Shown: positions 8,501 through 17,579 of the stretch, in pieces
Layout of the letters: every line of letters starts with the position of its first letter
Position numbering within the stretch: the first letter of the stretch is position 1
NCBI RefSeq assembly: GCF_963667985.1
Contig: NZ_OY764081.1
Location: forward strand, 806,001-870,000
Source of the DNA: an uncultured Methanocorpusculum sp.
GTDB taxonomy: Archaea > Halobacteriota > Methanomicrobia > Methanomicrobiales > Methanocorpusculaceae
DNA: 64,000 bases
Reading direction: 5' to 3'
Program-made: the position numbers and the translations under genes
The notes under the pieces: generated by a model
Databases searched by the model: none
Told to the model about the DNA's origin: nothing
Seen by the model: only the letters and a program-made list of their open reading frames with translations

Positions 8501-9307
8501 TCACGGAAGCAGCATCCGGATGGCGATCACCAGCATCAGGATAAAGAATATGCGCAGAAGCCAGACCTCAGGCACGCGACCCGAGATTCTGACGGCAAAC
8601 AACACCATAGGTATTGCCGTAATTACGAGGATTGCCCACATTAGGACGTCAATGTAGCCGATTAGATAAAATCCGTATTCGGAGAGATTAATCCCGGCCG
8701 AAAAACCATTCACCAGATACGAGAGGATTCCACCAAGGGTTATAAAGACGATTGCGGCTGCAGAGGTTGCCGCCGCTTTTTTCATCGAAAATTTTCCAAG
8801 AAGTACCATAAGCGGTACAAGAATAGTTCCGCCGCCAACGCCCAGAAGTCCCGACATGAATCCAGCGGTACCGCCGATCCCGCCAGCAAGAGGAGCGGGC
8901 ATTTTCTCACCCGTACCTGATGGAAGACAAGTAACCAGCCGGATCGCACCAAGTATCAGCATCACGCTAAAAAGAATCGTGAGAATCTGAACCGGCAGAT
9001 AGGTGGCGACAGTACCGCCGATGAATCCAGTCACCGTACCACATAACCCCATGATAACGGCGTCCCGCCAGACAACATTTCCTTTTTTTGTATGACCAAC
9101 GGCGCCGGTCAAAACGGTTGGGAATGCCGCGGCAAGACTGGTCCCGAATGCCACCAAAATCGCCATATCATCGGGGACACCAGACTGGCGAAGAACGAAA
9201 TACATCACCGGAGCATACAAAAATCCGCCGCCAACACCCAGAAGGCCGGACATAAAACCGGCAAGAAGGCCGGTTCCGATCAGAATACAGATGAAGACGG
9301 GTTCCAT
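8501..9307 (-). CDS. TauE/SafE-family membrane carrier
   Basis: A 268-aa protein with about eight helices and the internal duplication typical of TauE/SafE: GFMSGLLGVGGGFLYAPVM near the N-terminus and GFMSGLLGVGGGTILVPLM in the second half. Characterised relatives move sulfite, sulfoacetate or other small organosulfur anions. It is the last gene of a tight minus-strand operon after the radical SAM gene and pscS, which supports a sulfur-compound role. Confidence 0.88.
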   Translation of the reverse strand: MEPVFICILIGTGLLAGFMSGLLGVGGGFLYAPVMYFVLRQSGVPDDMAILVAFGTSLAAAFPTVLTGAVGHTKKGNVVWRDAVIMGLCGTVTGFIGGTVATYLPVQILTILFSVMLILGAIRLVTCLPSGTGEKMPAPLAGGIGGTAGFMSGLLGVGGGTILVPLMVLLGKFSMKKAAATSAAAIVFITLGGILSYLVNGFSAGINLSEYGFYLIGYIDVLMWAILVITAIPMVLFAVRISGRVPEVWLLRIFFILMLVIAIRMLLP

Positions 9308-9311
9308 GCTA

Positions 9312-10415
9312 TCAGGGTATTATCTCGCATCCGTTATATCGTGTGTGGACAAAGGCATCCATGTCAAGTCTGCCTTCTTCGATCATCGACCGGATGCGGG
9401 GGATATTTTCCATAAGAGCATCGTGCAGGTTTCTAACGGCCCCGCAGACCAGCTGATATTCATCACGCCACGGACGAACAATATTCGAGTAAAGACAACG
9501 GCCTCCACAGAATCCGTAAATATCACAGGAAAGACACGGTTCCTGAATAGGAATTTCCGGTAAGGAAAGCGGATCGGCATTTTTGATATCGCCCGCATAA
9601 TAATCCGCCATTCCCACCATAATCGGACAGGGAGCGATCCGGCCGTTGGTCATAATGCTGTAATTCACGTATCCCGAGCCGCACCTGAGTTTTGAGGAGC
9701 GGCCAAGCAGGAGATCCTCGGTCGTCGAAAGAAACGGATACCATTTTGGAACAATACCCGTTGTCTCGATACGCGAAACCCACTCGGCAACAAGCCGGCG
9801 GATGCCGGCATTATATCCCTCGCTCCACGCGGCAAACCTTCGACGGGAGAAGTCTCCGGTAAAATCCGCATCCATCTGCCAGTGGATCGAACTGAAATGT
9901 TCTGCAAGATGGGTGACGGCAGAAAAAATATCCGTGTCCTCTGCCACGGTCATTCTGGCGATAAGCTCGCCGGCGTATCCGTTGGCACGGATCAGTTCTG
10001 CTGTGCCAAGCACGAGATCATACATTCCCTCGCCACGATGCCTGTCGGTCAACTCCTTTTCCCCGTCGATTGAGAGAAGGATCGTCTCGAAACGGTTTGT
10101 GTATTCAGAGGGGAGTTTTCCAAGAAGAGTTCCGTTCGTCTGGAGCATGAACCGTTTTACCGGCGCATGATCCATGATCTCCATAACCAGATCGGATCGA
10201 AGGAGCGGCTCGCCACCGATAAACGTGAGAACGGCGTTGGGATCCTTTGCGAGAAACGCGTAGAGATCCACTAACGGAAACGACAGATTCTCGCAGATCG
10301 TATCATCAATCGTGCCCGGAGAATTCCCGGCAGGGTCTTCCTCCTCGAACATCTTTCCCCTGCAGTACGAACAGCAGAGATTGCAGTCATCGGTCACAAT
10401 CAGATGGAAAAACAT
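9312..10415 (-). CDS. Radical SAM/SPASM protein, putative peptide-modifying type
   Basis: A 367-aa enzyme. The N-terminal CNLCCSYC (C11, C15, C18) binds the S-adenosylmethionine [4Fe-4S] cluster, followed by FIGGEPLLR (the GGE SAM-binding motif). The C-terminal third is cysteine-rich: CGSGYVNYSI, PCPIM, and CLSCDIYGFCGGRC, then a last Cys, the pattern of a SPASM domain with auxiliary clusters. It resembles the methanogen family annotated as Mhun_1560-type putative peptide-modifying radical SAM (from memory). It sits 3 bp after pscS and 4 bp before TauE. Substrate unknown. Confidence 0.82.
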   Translation of the reverse strand: MFFHLIVTDDCNLCCSYCRGKMFEEEDPAGNSPGTIDDTICENLSFPLVDLYAFLAKDPNAVLTFIGGEPLLRSDLVMEIMDHAPVKRFMLQTNGTLLGKLPSEYTNRFETILLSIDGEKELTDRHRGEGMYDLVLGTAELIRANGYAGELIARMTVAEDTDIFSAVTHLAEHFSSIHWQMDADFTGDFSRRRFAAWSEGYNAGIRRLVAEWVSRIETTGIVPKWYPFLSTTEDLLLGRSSKLRCGSGYVNYSIMTNGRIAPCPIMVGMADYYAGDIKNADPLSLPEIPIQEPCLSCDIYGFCGGRCLYSNIVRPWRDEYQLVCGAVRNLHDALMENIPRIRSMIEEGRLDMDAFVHTRYNGCEIIP

Positions 10416-10418
10416 ACT

Positions 10419-11597
10419 TCAATTGATGGTCAGACCATTCGTTTCCGCGATCTCAAGATATGTATCCGCTACATACTCGGCCTGCTTTCTAGTCATTCCG
10501 TAGGTATTGAACTTCCACACCTTGGTGGCGCCGGGAATAATACCGGTGATTCCCTTCTTTCCAAGAGCACTCGAGAGGAAAAAACCGCGCTTCTTGTGGG
10601 TCTGCGCGACCTGATCAAACGAACCGGTGGTGTCCACGCGGGTAAGCGTGTGTTTTCTCGGGTACTCGGAAAGGATCTTTGTTCCCTCGATGGAGCGAAG
10701 TGCCTCGACAATGATCTTACTGTTGGCAAGTTCCTCATCGAAGTGTTCAACACGTGCCTTCACTGTCGGGAAGGAAGCAAGAAGTCCGACGATTGGAGCA
10801 CCCATCAGGGAACATCCAAGGATCCCCAGCTCTTTGATGCCGAATTTTCTCCCCGTGAGGTCGCCTTCCATCTGCGTCGTACGGAAAACCTCATCGGCCC
10901 GCTCTTCGGTCGCGGCAAGAATTCCCGATGGGGCTGGGGCGGCCATGCTTTTGTGACCAGATCCAACAATGAAGTCAACACCAAGTTCCTTACCATTTAC
11001 CGGCATGACGCCGACGGTATAAACACCGTTGTAGAGAACGGGAATATCATACTGGTGGGCAACTTTTACGATGCCCTTCACATCGTGCATGTTCCCGAAC
11101 TGGTAATCCACATGATCGATGAAGAGCAGTTTCGGCGCGGTACCAAACTCCCGGAGAACATCTTCGATCCGGTTTGCGGTATCCTCTGCGGTGATATGAT
11201 TGTCGGCAGTTTTCGGGATCTCACGCACGAGCCCTTGCTGAAGTTCGACGGAGAGATACGAAGTATAGTGGGCAAGCGCACCGATCAGAACGGGATCGCC
11301 TTTTTCTACGTAGGTTCCGGCGACCTGCTGAAAACCGCGGCGTGCTCCTGGGATCGTGCGTGCCTGAGCCATCCCAAGCCACTCAGCAACATCGACATGG
11401 AAATCCTTCAGCGGCGGATTCTCGATATAATCCAGGCGGAACGGTTTTCTGCAGTTGTCACAGACCGAGTAACCGTCTCCCCAGGAGATCATCGCTTTCA
11501 TCGCCTCAGGCGTCAGACGACCCGCAACCTGGATCGGATCAAGATTGATGGAGGTCTCGTCGACCATGCGTGCGTCGATATTATCACAGCATTTCAT
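10419..11597 (-). CDS. pscS: O-phosphoseryl-tRNA:cysteinyl-tRNA synthase (SepCysS)
   Basis: PLP enzyme that converts Sep-tRNA(Cys) to Cys-tRNA(Cys), the second step of tRNA-dependent cysteine synthesis in methanogens; SepRS makes its substrate. The 392-aa chain shows FIVGSGHKSMAAPAPSG, with K216 as the likely PLP lysine, and the three cysteines implicated in sulfur relay: C46 and C49 in SVCDNCR, and C262 in GILGCSLMG. It begins inside the stop of an upstream 59-aa gene (4-bp overlap) and is followed closely by a radical SAM enzyme and TauE. Confidence 0.95.
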   Translation of the reverse strand: MKCCDNIDARMVDETSINLDPIQVAGRLTPEAMKAMISWGDGYSVCDNCRKPFRLDYIENPPLKDFHVDVAEWLGMAQARTIPGARRGFQQVAGTYVEKGDPVLIGALAHYTSYLSVELQQGLVREIPKTADNHITAEDTANRIEDVLREFGTAPKLLFIDHVDYQFGNMHDVKGIVKVAHQYDIPVLYNGVYTVGVMPVNGKELGVDFIVGSGHKSMAAPAPSGILAATEERADEVFRTTQMEGDLTGRKFGIKELGILGCSLMGAPIVGLLASFPTVKARVEHFDEELANSKIIVEALRSIEGTKILSEYPRKHTLTRVDTTGSFDQVAQTHKKRGFFLSSALGKKGITGIIPGATKVWKFNTYGMTRKQAEYVADTYLEIAETNGLTIN

Positions 11598-11773
11598 AAG
11601 AGTTCCTCTCTGAGTATGGATATCTGCTTTTCCACCGATGCGAGAGCCTTTTCGGTTTTTATCTTCTGGTTCTCGTCAAGGGAATGATCCGGGGCAGTAG
11701 TCCGGAGGATGGCTCTGATGTCCGTTAGGGAGAATAAAGCCTGAAATACTGCATCTGCGGCTCGCTGTGACAT
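11594..11773 (-). CDS. Small helical protein translationally coupled to pscS
   Basis: A 59-aa protein, MSQRAADAVF to ISILREELL, predicted fully alpha-helical with a charged C-terminal heptad-like half (EKALASVEKQISILREEL). Its stop overlaps the pscS start (ATGA). An upstream extension of the frame is possible but the ATG at 11773 gives a normal soluble product. No family recognised. Position and shape would fit a small partner of SepCysS; the known scaffold SepCysE is much longer, so equivalence is speculative. Confidence 0.6.
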   Translation of the reverse strand: MSQRAADAVFQALFSLTDIRAILRTTAPDHSLDENQKIKTEKALASVEKQISILREELL

Positions 11774-11813
11774 GATGGTATGTACGTCTACTCCCAGACA
11801 AAAGAAAATATCG

Positions 11814-12586
11814 TTACAGGCTGACGAGACCAAGCAGGAATAAGACGCCGATGATGATCGGCACATGGACGATATAGATGATCAGTGTATGACGTCCAAG
11901 AAAGCAAAGAGGGGCAAGTCCCCGAGGCATTTCACCGAGCCGGGTGAGGATTCCGCGGCGGAAACCGCATTTATAGATGACCTGACCAAGAGCCACACCG
12001 AGAAGAACGACACCGAACCAGGGAATAAGGGGTTAGTAGTCCAGCGTAGCAAATCCATTATAAGTAATACCGAACGGAATCAGAAAAGCCGGCCCCTCAG
12101 CATTGAGACGAGAGGAGAGAGAACGATACAGATTATGCCAAACACGAGGGGGACATACGGTTTGACTTTCAGCACGACAAACGGGATGGAAAGTATCGTG
12201 GCAACGCCGATCAGATGAAGAATACCGAAGACGACGACCTCTTCAGGGTAAACGATCCAGGTCACCAGGGTAATCATCGCAGCAATGCAGAGAAGATAAA
12301 GAGACCGGAGAAAGAGTTTCTTCGCCGCCTTTACCGGACTTGTTTCGCGGCCGGTAGATAAAACGAGGGATATGCCAGCAATCACGATAAAGAGAAAAGC
12401 GATCGGCGCACCCGACATGGTATACGGATTGAACCAGGGGACAAGTCCCGTGCCGAAAAAGTACAGACAGAAGAGAATATGATAGATGATCAATAAAATG
12501 AGGGCAATTCCGCGTGCAGCGTCCAGTTCGAAGTAGCGTGACCCTCTCATTGGATTTATGTTGATGCGGATATCATATCTATCCAT
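11814..12586 (-). pseudogene. Broken DUF1624-type membrane acyltransferase gene
   Basis: Two collinear pieces of one membrane protein of the heparan-alpha-glucosaminide N-acetyltransferase-like family (DUF1624). The first 168 codons start near RGSRYFELDAARGIALILL, typical of the family, with four or five helices, and end at a TGA (12080-12082). The last 60 codons (GRHTLIIYIVHVP) match the family's C-terminus. Between them, the third frame reads AFLIPFGITYNGFATLDY, then TAA, then PLIPWFGVVLLG. So there is a frameshift near 12090 (a GGGG run) and a nonsense TAA near 12029. Not functional as a full protein. Confidence 0.8.
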
Positions 12587-12591
12587 CGGAA

Positions 12592-13446
12592 ATGAAAGAC
12601 GAACATATTATCGAGGCAATCGGAATGACGCGTATCGTCATCAGGGATGGAGAGGTTGTGGAGGTAGGAGAGCCGACCGTTGATTTTTGTCCTCTTGCAA
12701 AACGATTTGCCACACCAGTTGACCCGATAACACAGGAGTCGGTTCAAAAGAACATCGAGTCGCGAATCAAAAACTTCGGAATGTGCACAAAAGAACGGCA
12801 GGTTCTTGACAAGGAGACCTTCGTTCTCTTCGGTGCATCCGAACTTATGAGCACGGGTCTCAGAACAAAGACGCTTGACGCAGCGGTCATCTGCTCAGAC
12901 GGCGCAGGAACGGTTATTGTTCGAACTCCCGATCTTGTTCAGGGACTCGGCGGAAGGATGTCAGGTCTTGTTTCAACAACTCCCCATCCTGAAGTAATGA
13001 GAAAAATAGAGGAGGCAGGCGGCATCGTCATCGACAAAGAGACCGCTAAACTCGACGTCCTTGCAGGACTTGCACGGGCAAAATCCGAAGGATGGACGAA
13101 AACAGCAGTCACGGTTGCGGGATTCCAGCATGAACTCGCAGAAGAGATCCGCACAAAATATCCTGAAGCACTGATAATAGCAGTTCACACATCCGGGGTT
13201 ACAAGCGCCGAAAATGCAGAGAGGCTGGTCGCCTCCTCCGACCTGGTCTTTGCCTGTGCCTCGAAGTATGTTCGTGGTGCCGTGTCCAAAGCATTGGTAC
13301 AAGGAGGAGTGGGCGTGCCGGTATATGCCATGAGCCGGACAGGAAAACGTCTGATCATGGAAAGACTGATTGAAACGGATCAGCAGATCCTGGTGAAAAA
13401 CACCAAACTTCCGGTCGAGGATATGGGAAAACAGCCGGAACCTTAA
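12592..13446 (+). CDS. mmp8: Methanogenesis marker protein 8 (DUF2099)
   Basis: A 284-aa cytoplasmic protein of the methanogenesis-marker family DUF2099, conserved in methanogens and of unknown biochemical role. Recognisable stretches: VDFCPLAKRF, GMCTKERQVLDK, FGASELMSTGL, DAAVICSDGAGTVI and FACASKYVRGAVSKAL. Conserved cysteines occur in DFCPL, FGMC, ICSDG and FACASK. It is divergent from the decayed acyltransferase, with its start only 6 bp from that gene's start, and stands apart from other methanogenesis genes here. Confidence 0.87.
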   Translation: MKDEHIIEAIGMTRIVIRDGEVVEVGEPTVDFCPLAKRFATPVDPITQESVQKNIESRIKNFGMCTKERQVLDKETFVLFGASELMSTGLRTKTLDAAVICSDGAGTVIVRTPDLVQGLGGRMSGLVSTTPHPEVMRKIEEAGGIVIDKETAKLDVLAGLARAKSEGWTKTAVTVAGFQHELAEEIRTKYPEALIIAVHTSGVTSAENAERLVASSDLVFACASKYVRGAVSKALVQGGVGVPVYAMSRTGKRLIMERLIETDQQILVKNTKLPVEDMGKQPEP

Positions 13447-13900
13447 GTTTAATTTTTTTGCTTGGTTGAGACCTGAAATAATCCCGGACTCGAGAAAAAC
13501 AGGACATCAAAGTTACTCATTGTTTTTATTTAGAACAAAATTTTGTCAGATTTTTACATTCAGACTGATTATAACTGGATTAGGGGCAAAAGGTTTAAAG
13601 CGTGAGCCCAAAAGTAAAGTGTTCACCGGACGGGGCAGCCGTATGCCGATGATCCCTAGTTTTTTCACTGTGGCGTCGGCTTCCCGCAAACCGGTCTCTG
13701 CCACATTTGTGCGGAGATGAACACAGACTTGAGGCGAAAATGCATTCATTGTATATTTCATCATTATTCCGGCTAGTTAATGAGCCGGAACATGCTTTGC
13801 ATGAAAACTATCTGCGAATAAATCCGATCACCGGATGGATCATGGATCATCATTTTGAATTAAGTGATTCCGGCCCGACCAAAACCGGAGAGCGTGATAT
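13447..13900 (+). promoter_or_regulatory. Non-coding interval: probable promoter and structured leader of ablA
   Basis: No convincing gene; two short ORFs here lack family features. A BRE/TATA-like AAAAGGTTTAAA lies at 13589-13600, and the same 12 bases occur upstream of the second KamA gene. If transcription starts about 25 bp downstream, ablA has a leader of roughly 280 nt. Within it is a perfect 8-bp hairpin TTCCGGCT/AGCCGGAA (13767-13774 and 13783-13790) and ATGC-TTT-GCAT just after. GTGATAT before the ATG is the likely ribosome binding site. Confidence 0.45.
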
Positions 13901-15262
13901 ATGACACTGCAGACAGAGTCTGCGGAGAAAACCGCAGACGCAGAGACGCAAACGAACGAGAGTGGTGCCTTTTCAAAGGGAAGATATGCCGGGATTGATG
14001 ACGGTGAATACTGGAAAAACTGGAAATGGCAGGTCAGGCATGCGGTCAGAAGTATCGACATGGTCCAGAAGGTACTCGGAATAACGTTTGACCCAAAAGA
14101 ACGAGAAGAGCTCCAGAAAACGGTCGAAAAGTTCCCAATCAGTATCACCCCGTATTACCTCTCGCTTATCGACACCGAGGATTACCGAAATGACCCGATT
14201 TTCAGGCAGGCATTCCCATCTCCTGCAGAACTCATCGTGGAAAACTATGAGCTCAGCGATCCGCTTGCAGAAGACAAAGACAGTCCGTGCGAGTGTATAA
14301 CTCACAGATATCCGGATCGGGTTCTTTTTCTTGTCAGTAATACCTGTGCAATGTACTGCAGACACTGTACACGGAAACGAAAAGTCGGTGATAAAGATTC
14401 CATCCCCGATCGTGAAAAAATTCTTGAGGGGATTGCCTACATACGTGAAAACACCCAGATTCGCGACGTACTCCTTTCTGGAGGAGATCCGTTTATGTTG
14501 AGCGATGAAAGCTTGGACTGGATACTTACCGAACTTACCGCCATCCCGCATGTCGAGGTAATACGAATCGGGACAAGAGTTCCTGTTGTCCTTCCATTTA
14601 GGATCACCAATGAACTGGTCGACATCCTCAAAAAGCACAAACCGATCTGGATCAATACACAGTTCAATCATCCAAAAGAGATGACTCCGTCAGCCCAGGC
14701 AGCAGTTGCAAAACTTGTCGATGCGGGAATTCCGCTTGGAAATCAGTCGGTTCTCCTTGCACGGATTAACGACTGCCTGGTCATTATGAAAGAACTGGTA
14801 CATCAACTGGTGAAAAACCGGATTCGTCCGTATTATTTGTATCAGTGCGATCTGTCAGAAGGAATCAGTCATTTCCGAACACCCATCGCGAAAGGAATCG
14901 AGATTATGGAAAGTCTGATCGGGCACACCAGCGGATTTGCCGTCCCAAGGTATGTGGTGGATGCGCCAGGAGGAGGAGGGAAGATTCCTGTATCTCCGAA
15001 TTATCTGCTGACATGGTCGGTAAACAAGGTAGTTCTTCGAAACTATGAAGGAATCATCTGTACATATCAGGAGCCGGCAGGTTATGACAGAATTATCTGT
15101 GATCAGAAGTGTGATGCCTGCAAACTCCAGCTGAACATACGAAACGCAGATGAATCAAAGGTCGTCGGCGTCGCAAAACTTCTCGCTGATTATGATGATA
15201 CAACCACACTGATCCCGGAAAATAACGAACGTCTTGACAGGAGGGAGGATGAAACCAACTGA
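13901..15262 (+). CDS. ablA: Lysine 2,3-aminomutase
   Basis: Radical SAM/PLP enzyme turning L-lysine into beta-lysine, the first step to the osmolyte N-epsilon-acetyl-beta-lysine. The 453-aa chain has C149-C153-C156 (CAMYCRHC) for the [4Fe-4S] cluster, [10 protein letters not shown], the lysine-binding aspartates D317 (YQCDLSEG) and D354 (VVDAPGGGG), the PLP lysine K361, and the C-terminal zinc cysteines C400, C404 and C407. An acidic N-terminal extension of about 30 residues is longer than in bacterial forms. It overlaps ablB by 14 bp. In methanogens this pair responds to salt. Confidence 0.96.
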   Translation: MTLQTESAEKTADAETQTNESGAFSKGRYAGIDDGEYWKNWKWQVRHAVRSIDMVQKVLGITFDPKEREELQKTVEKFPISITPYYLSLIDTEDYRNDPIFRQAFPSPAELIVENYELSDPLAEDKDSPCECITHRYPDRVLFLVSNTCAMYCRHCTRKRKVGDKDSIPDREKILEGIAYIRENTQIRDVLLSGGDPFMLSDESLDWILTELTAIPHVEVIRIGTRVPVVLPFRITNELVDILKKHKPIWINTQFNHPKEMTPSAQAAVAKLVDAGIPLGNQSVLLARINDCLVIMKELVHQLVKNRIRPYYLYQCDLSEGISHFRTPIAKGIEIMESLIGHTSGFAVPRYVVDAPGGGGKIPVSPNYLLTWSVNKVVLRNYEGIICTYQEPAGYDRIICDQKCDACKLQLNIRNADESKVVGVAKLLADYDDTTTLIPENNERLDRREDETN

Positions 15263-16088
15263 TTCCGTGATCACATATGGAAACAGCATACTTCAGCACG
15301 GACCTTTCAACAACAGGATCTACTTCATAACACTTGCACCAGAGGACCTGCCGGCGATCATCAGGTATGCAGATGATCTTGCCGAAAAGGAGGGATATAC
15401 CAAGATCGTTGGAAAAGTTCCCTTATCTTCTGCAGAGCATTTTTTCCATGCAGGCTACGTAATTGAAGCATCCATCCCAGCATTCTATCAGGGCAGAGAA
15501 GAGGCAGTATTCATGGCGAAATACACCGACCCTGCCAGAAAAGAGATCAAAGGATTAGACAAACATACAGAGACGCTTGCTACAGTTCAGAAGCATACTG
15601 CTCATCGAAAGGAAGGATATCTCTCGGAAGGGGTCGCCCTTCGGCCCGCACAAACAGATGATGCCGAAAATCTTGCAGCCTTGTTTCAACGGGTCTTTCC
15701 AACGTACCCTTTCCCAATATTCGATCCTGCATATCTCAAAAAATCCATGCAGGACAACGTACGCTATTTTCTCATCACGCACGGAGAGAACATTGCTGCA
15801 TCAGCGGCATGCGAAGTTGATGAAGCGAGCCTGACTGCAGAGATGACGGATTTTGCAGCAGATCCCTTGTATCGCGGCAGGGGATTTGCAGGTATCCTGC
15901 TTGCCGAGATGGAAAAGGCTATGAAGCGAGAAGGAATCATCACAGGATATACCATCGCCAGATCGATTTCTCTCCCTATGAATGCAGTTTTTGCAGGGGC
16001 TGGTTACCGATTTGGCGGGATGCTTCCAAACAACACCAACATAAGCGGAGCAATGGAGAGCATGAATATCTGGTACAAAAAACTTTAA
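15249..16088 (+). CDS. ablB: Beta-lysine N-epsilon-acetyltransferase
   Basis: GNAT-fold enzyme that acetylates beta-lysine, finishing synthesis of N-epsilon-acetyl-beta-lysine. The 279-aa product has an N-terminal AblB domain ([17 protein letters not shown]) and a C-terminal GNAT domain, with the acetyl-CoA loop region [18 protein letters not shown]. The ATG at 15249 is chosen over 15234 because ACAGGAGGG lies right before it. It starts inside ablA, so the two are translationally coupled. About 50 bp after the stop begins an AT-rich gap before a second KamA-like gene. Confidence 0.93.
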   Translation: MKPTDSVITYGNSILQHGPFNNRIYFITLAPEDLPAIIRYADDLAEKEGYTKIVGKVPLSSAEHFFHAGYVIEASIPAFYQGREEAVFMAKYTDPARKEIKGLDKHTETLATVQKHTAHRKEGYLSEGVALRPAQTDDAENLAALFQRVFPTYPFPIFDPAYLKKSMQDNVRYFLITHGENIAASAACEVDEASLTAEMTDFAADPLYRGRGFAGILLAEMEKAMKREGIITGYTIARSISLPMNAVFAGAGYRFGGMLPNNTNISGAMESMNIWYKKL

Positions 16089-16347
16089 AGAAAAACTCCA
16101 GATATCCCCACCTTTTCCAATACATTATACTATATTCAAAAAATATTCAAAGGTATTTAACATAATTTTCTCCATATCCGCCCAATAAACAGAAAAGGTT
16201 TAAACAATAGAGACAAAGTAAACTCTGTTTAAAGAATTGTGCATCGGGTCACTAAGATCTTCTGTTTAACGGCAATGTGACCGGTCTTTTTGCACATATC
16301 GAGTCTGCCCCTTTTGGGCGGATTGTACCTTCAACCGAGGGAAAGAA
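16089..16347 (+). promoter_or_regulatory. Promoter and structured leader of the second KamA-family gene
   Basis: Contains GAAAAGGTTTAAAC (16192-16205), a good BRE/TATA match shared with the ablA upstream region. About 120 nt of leader would follow, with an inverted repeat GGTCAC (16247-16252)/GTGACC (16277-16282), the hairpin GCCC-CTTTT-GGGC near 16306-16318, and repeated CTGTTTAA boxes near 16225 and 16262. Just before the ATG, CCGAGGGAAAG offers a ribosome binding site. Confidence 0.45.
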
Positions 16348-17484
16348 ATGAAACCAAAGTACATTACATCTATTTCTGCGCTTGACAATCTTGTTGGGCT
16401 TGCTCCCAAAGAACGGGAGATGATGGAGAGAGTGACCGACGTATTTCCGTTTCGGGCCAACGATTATTATCTATCACTTATCGACTGGAAAGACCGGAGG
16501 GACCCGATCAAAGCTATCATCATTCCCAACCCCCGTGAACTTGAATCCGGCGGATCAAATGACCCATCCTGTGAAAAAGACTACACCAAAAAACCCGGCC
16601 TTCAGCACAAATATGATCAGACCGGACTTCTGCTTTTGACCGATGTCTGTGGCGGAATATGCCGTTTCTGTTTTCGAAAACGCCTTTTTATGTCCTGCGA
16701 ACGCGAGACGGTGAAAGATGTCTCCGAGAATCTCGAGTATATTCGTCAGCACAAGGAGATCACCAATGTACTTCTCACCGGCGGGGATCCACTGACCCTA
16801 GGCACCAGGCATCTCGAATCCGTGCTCCGTGAACTTCGCGAGATCCCGCATGTAAGCATCATTCGGATCGGAAGTAAGATGCTGGCATACAATCCTTACC
16901 GTATCCTCAACGATGCTGAACTTCTTTATGTTCTCTCCCGATACAGCACCCCAGAAAAGAGAATATATCTGATGGCACACTTCAACCATCCTAATGAGAT
17001 CACGGATGTCTCCATTCAGGCGGCAGAGGCGCTGCAGAAATCCGGTGTGATCGTTGTCAATCAGACACCGATCCTTAATGGAATCAATGCCGAATCGGAG
17101 ACGCTTACGGCACTTTTCCGAAAACTTTCCTTCGCAGGAATCTCGCCCTACTATGTCTTCCAGTGCCGGCCGGCGACCGGAAACGGACTATTTCAGGTCC
17201 CGGTCGAACAGTCCTATGACATCATTCAAGGAGCTTGGAAAAACTGTTCGGGTCTTGCAAAACGTGCGAGATTCATCATGTCCCACTCGACCGGAAAAGT
17301 CGAGGTAGTTGGGAAAGATGCCGAAAACATCTTCATGCGATATCATCAGGCGGCAGAAAACGAGGAAATTGGAAAGTTCATGACCTTCCCGACGAACCCA
17401 AAAGCAACTTGGTTCGATGATTATCTTGCAGACCCGACACTGGAAATGGAACAATCCACATCTATAAATCGAATCCTAAGATAG
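16348..17484 (+). CDS. KamA-family radical SAM protein, divergent lysine-2,3-aminomutase paralogue
   Basis: A 378-aa paralogue of lysine 2,3-aminomutase. It keeps the cluster cysteines C101, C105 and C108 (CGGICRFC), NVLLTGGDPL and a lysine (K317 in SHSTGK) aligned with the PLP lysine. It differs where AblA binds substrate: D317 of AblA aligns with the RPATG segment (274-278) and D354 with MSHS (311-314), so both lysine-contacting aspartates are gone. The C-terminal zinc cysteines are also absent. It is therefore probably a PLP radical mutase or related enzyme acting on another substrate. It has its own promoter region and no partner acetyltransferase. Confidence 0.85.
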   Translation: MKPKYITSISALDNLVGLAPKEREMMERVTDVFPFRANDYYLSLIDWKDRRDPIKAIIIPNPRELESGGSNDPSCEKDYTKKPGLQHKYDQTGLLLLTDVCGGICRFCFRKRLFMSCERETVKDVSENLEYIRQHKEITNVLLTGGDPLTLGTRHLESVLRELREIPHVSIIRIGSKMLAYNPYRILNDAELLYVLSRYSTPEKRIYLMAHFNHPNEITDVSIQAAEALQKSGVIVVNQTPILNGINAESETLTALFRKLSFAGISPYYVFQCRPATGNGLFQVPVEQSYDIIQGAWKNCSGLAKRARFIMSHSTGKVEVVGKDAENIFMRYHQAAENEEIGKFMTFPTNPKATWFDDYLADPTLEMEQSTSINRILR

Positions 17485-17579
17485 AATCAAAGTATGTGGT
17501 AAAATATGGCAAAAACATAGAAATCATGTTTCATATGCCTATTTTTACCAATATTTGACTGAATGTCTAAAAAAGAGAG

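Noticed and set aside
10404-11687. A 427-codon plus-strand ORF opposite pscS
   Set aside because: It lies wholly over pscS and its neighbour, has no family features, and pscS has clear catalytic motifs. An antisense open frame from codon bias.
13546-13904. Short ORFs in the ablA upstream gap (72 and 65 codons)
   Set aside because: No ribosome site, no recognisable family and overlapping hairpins; treated as leader DNA.
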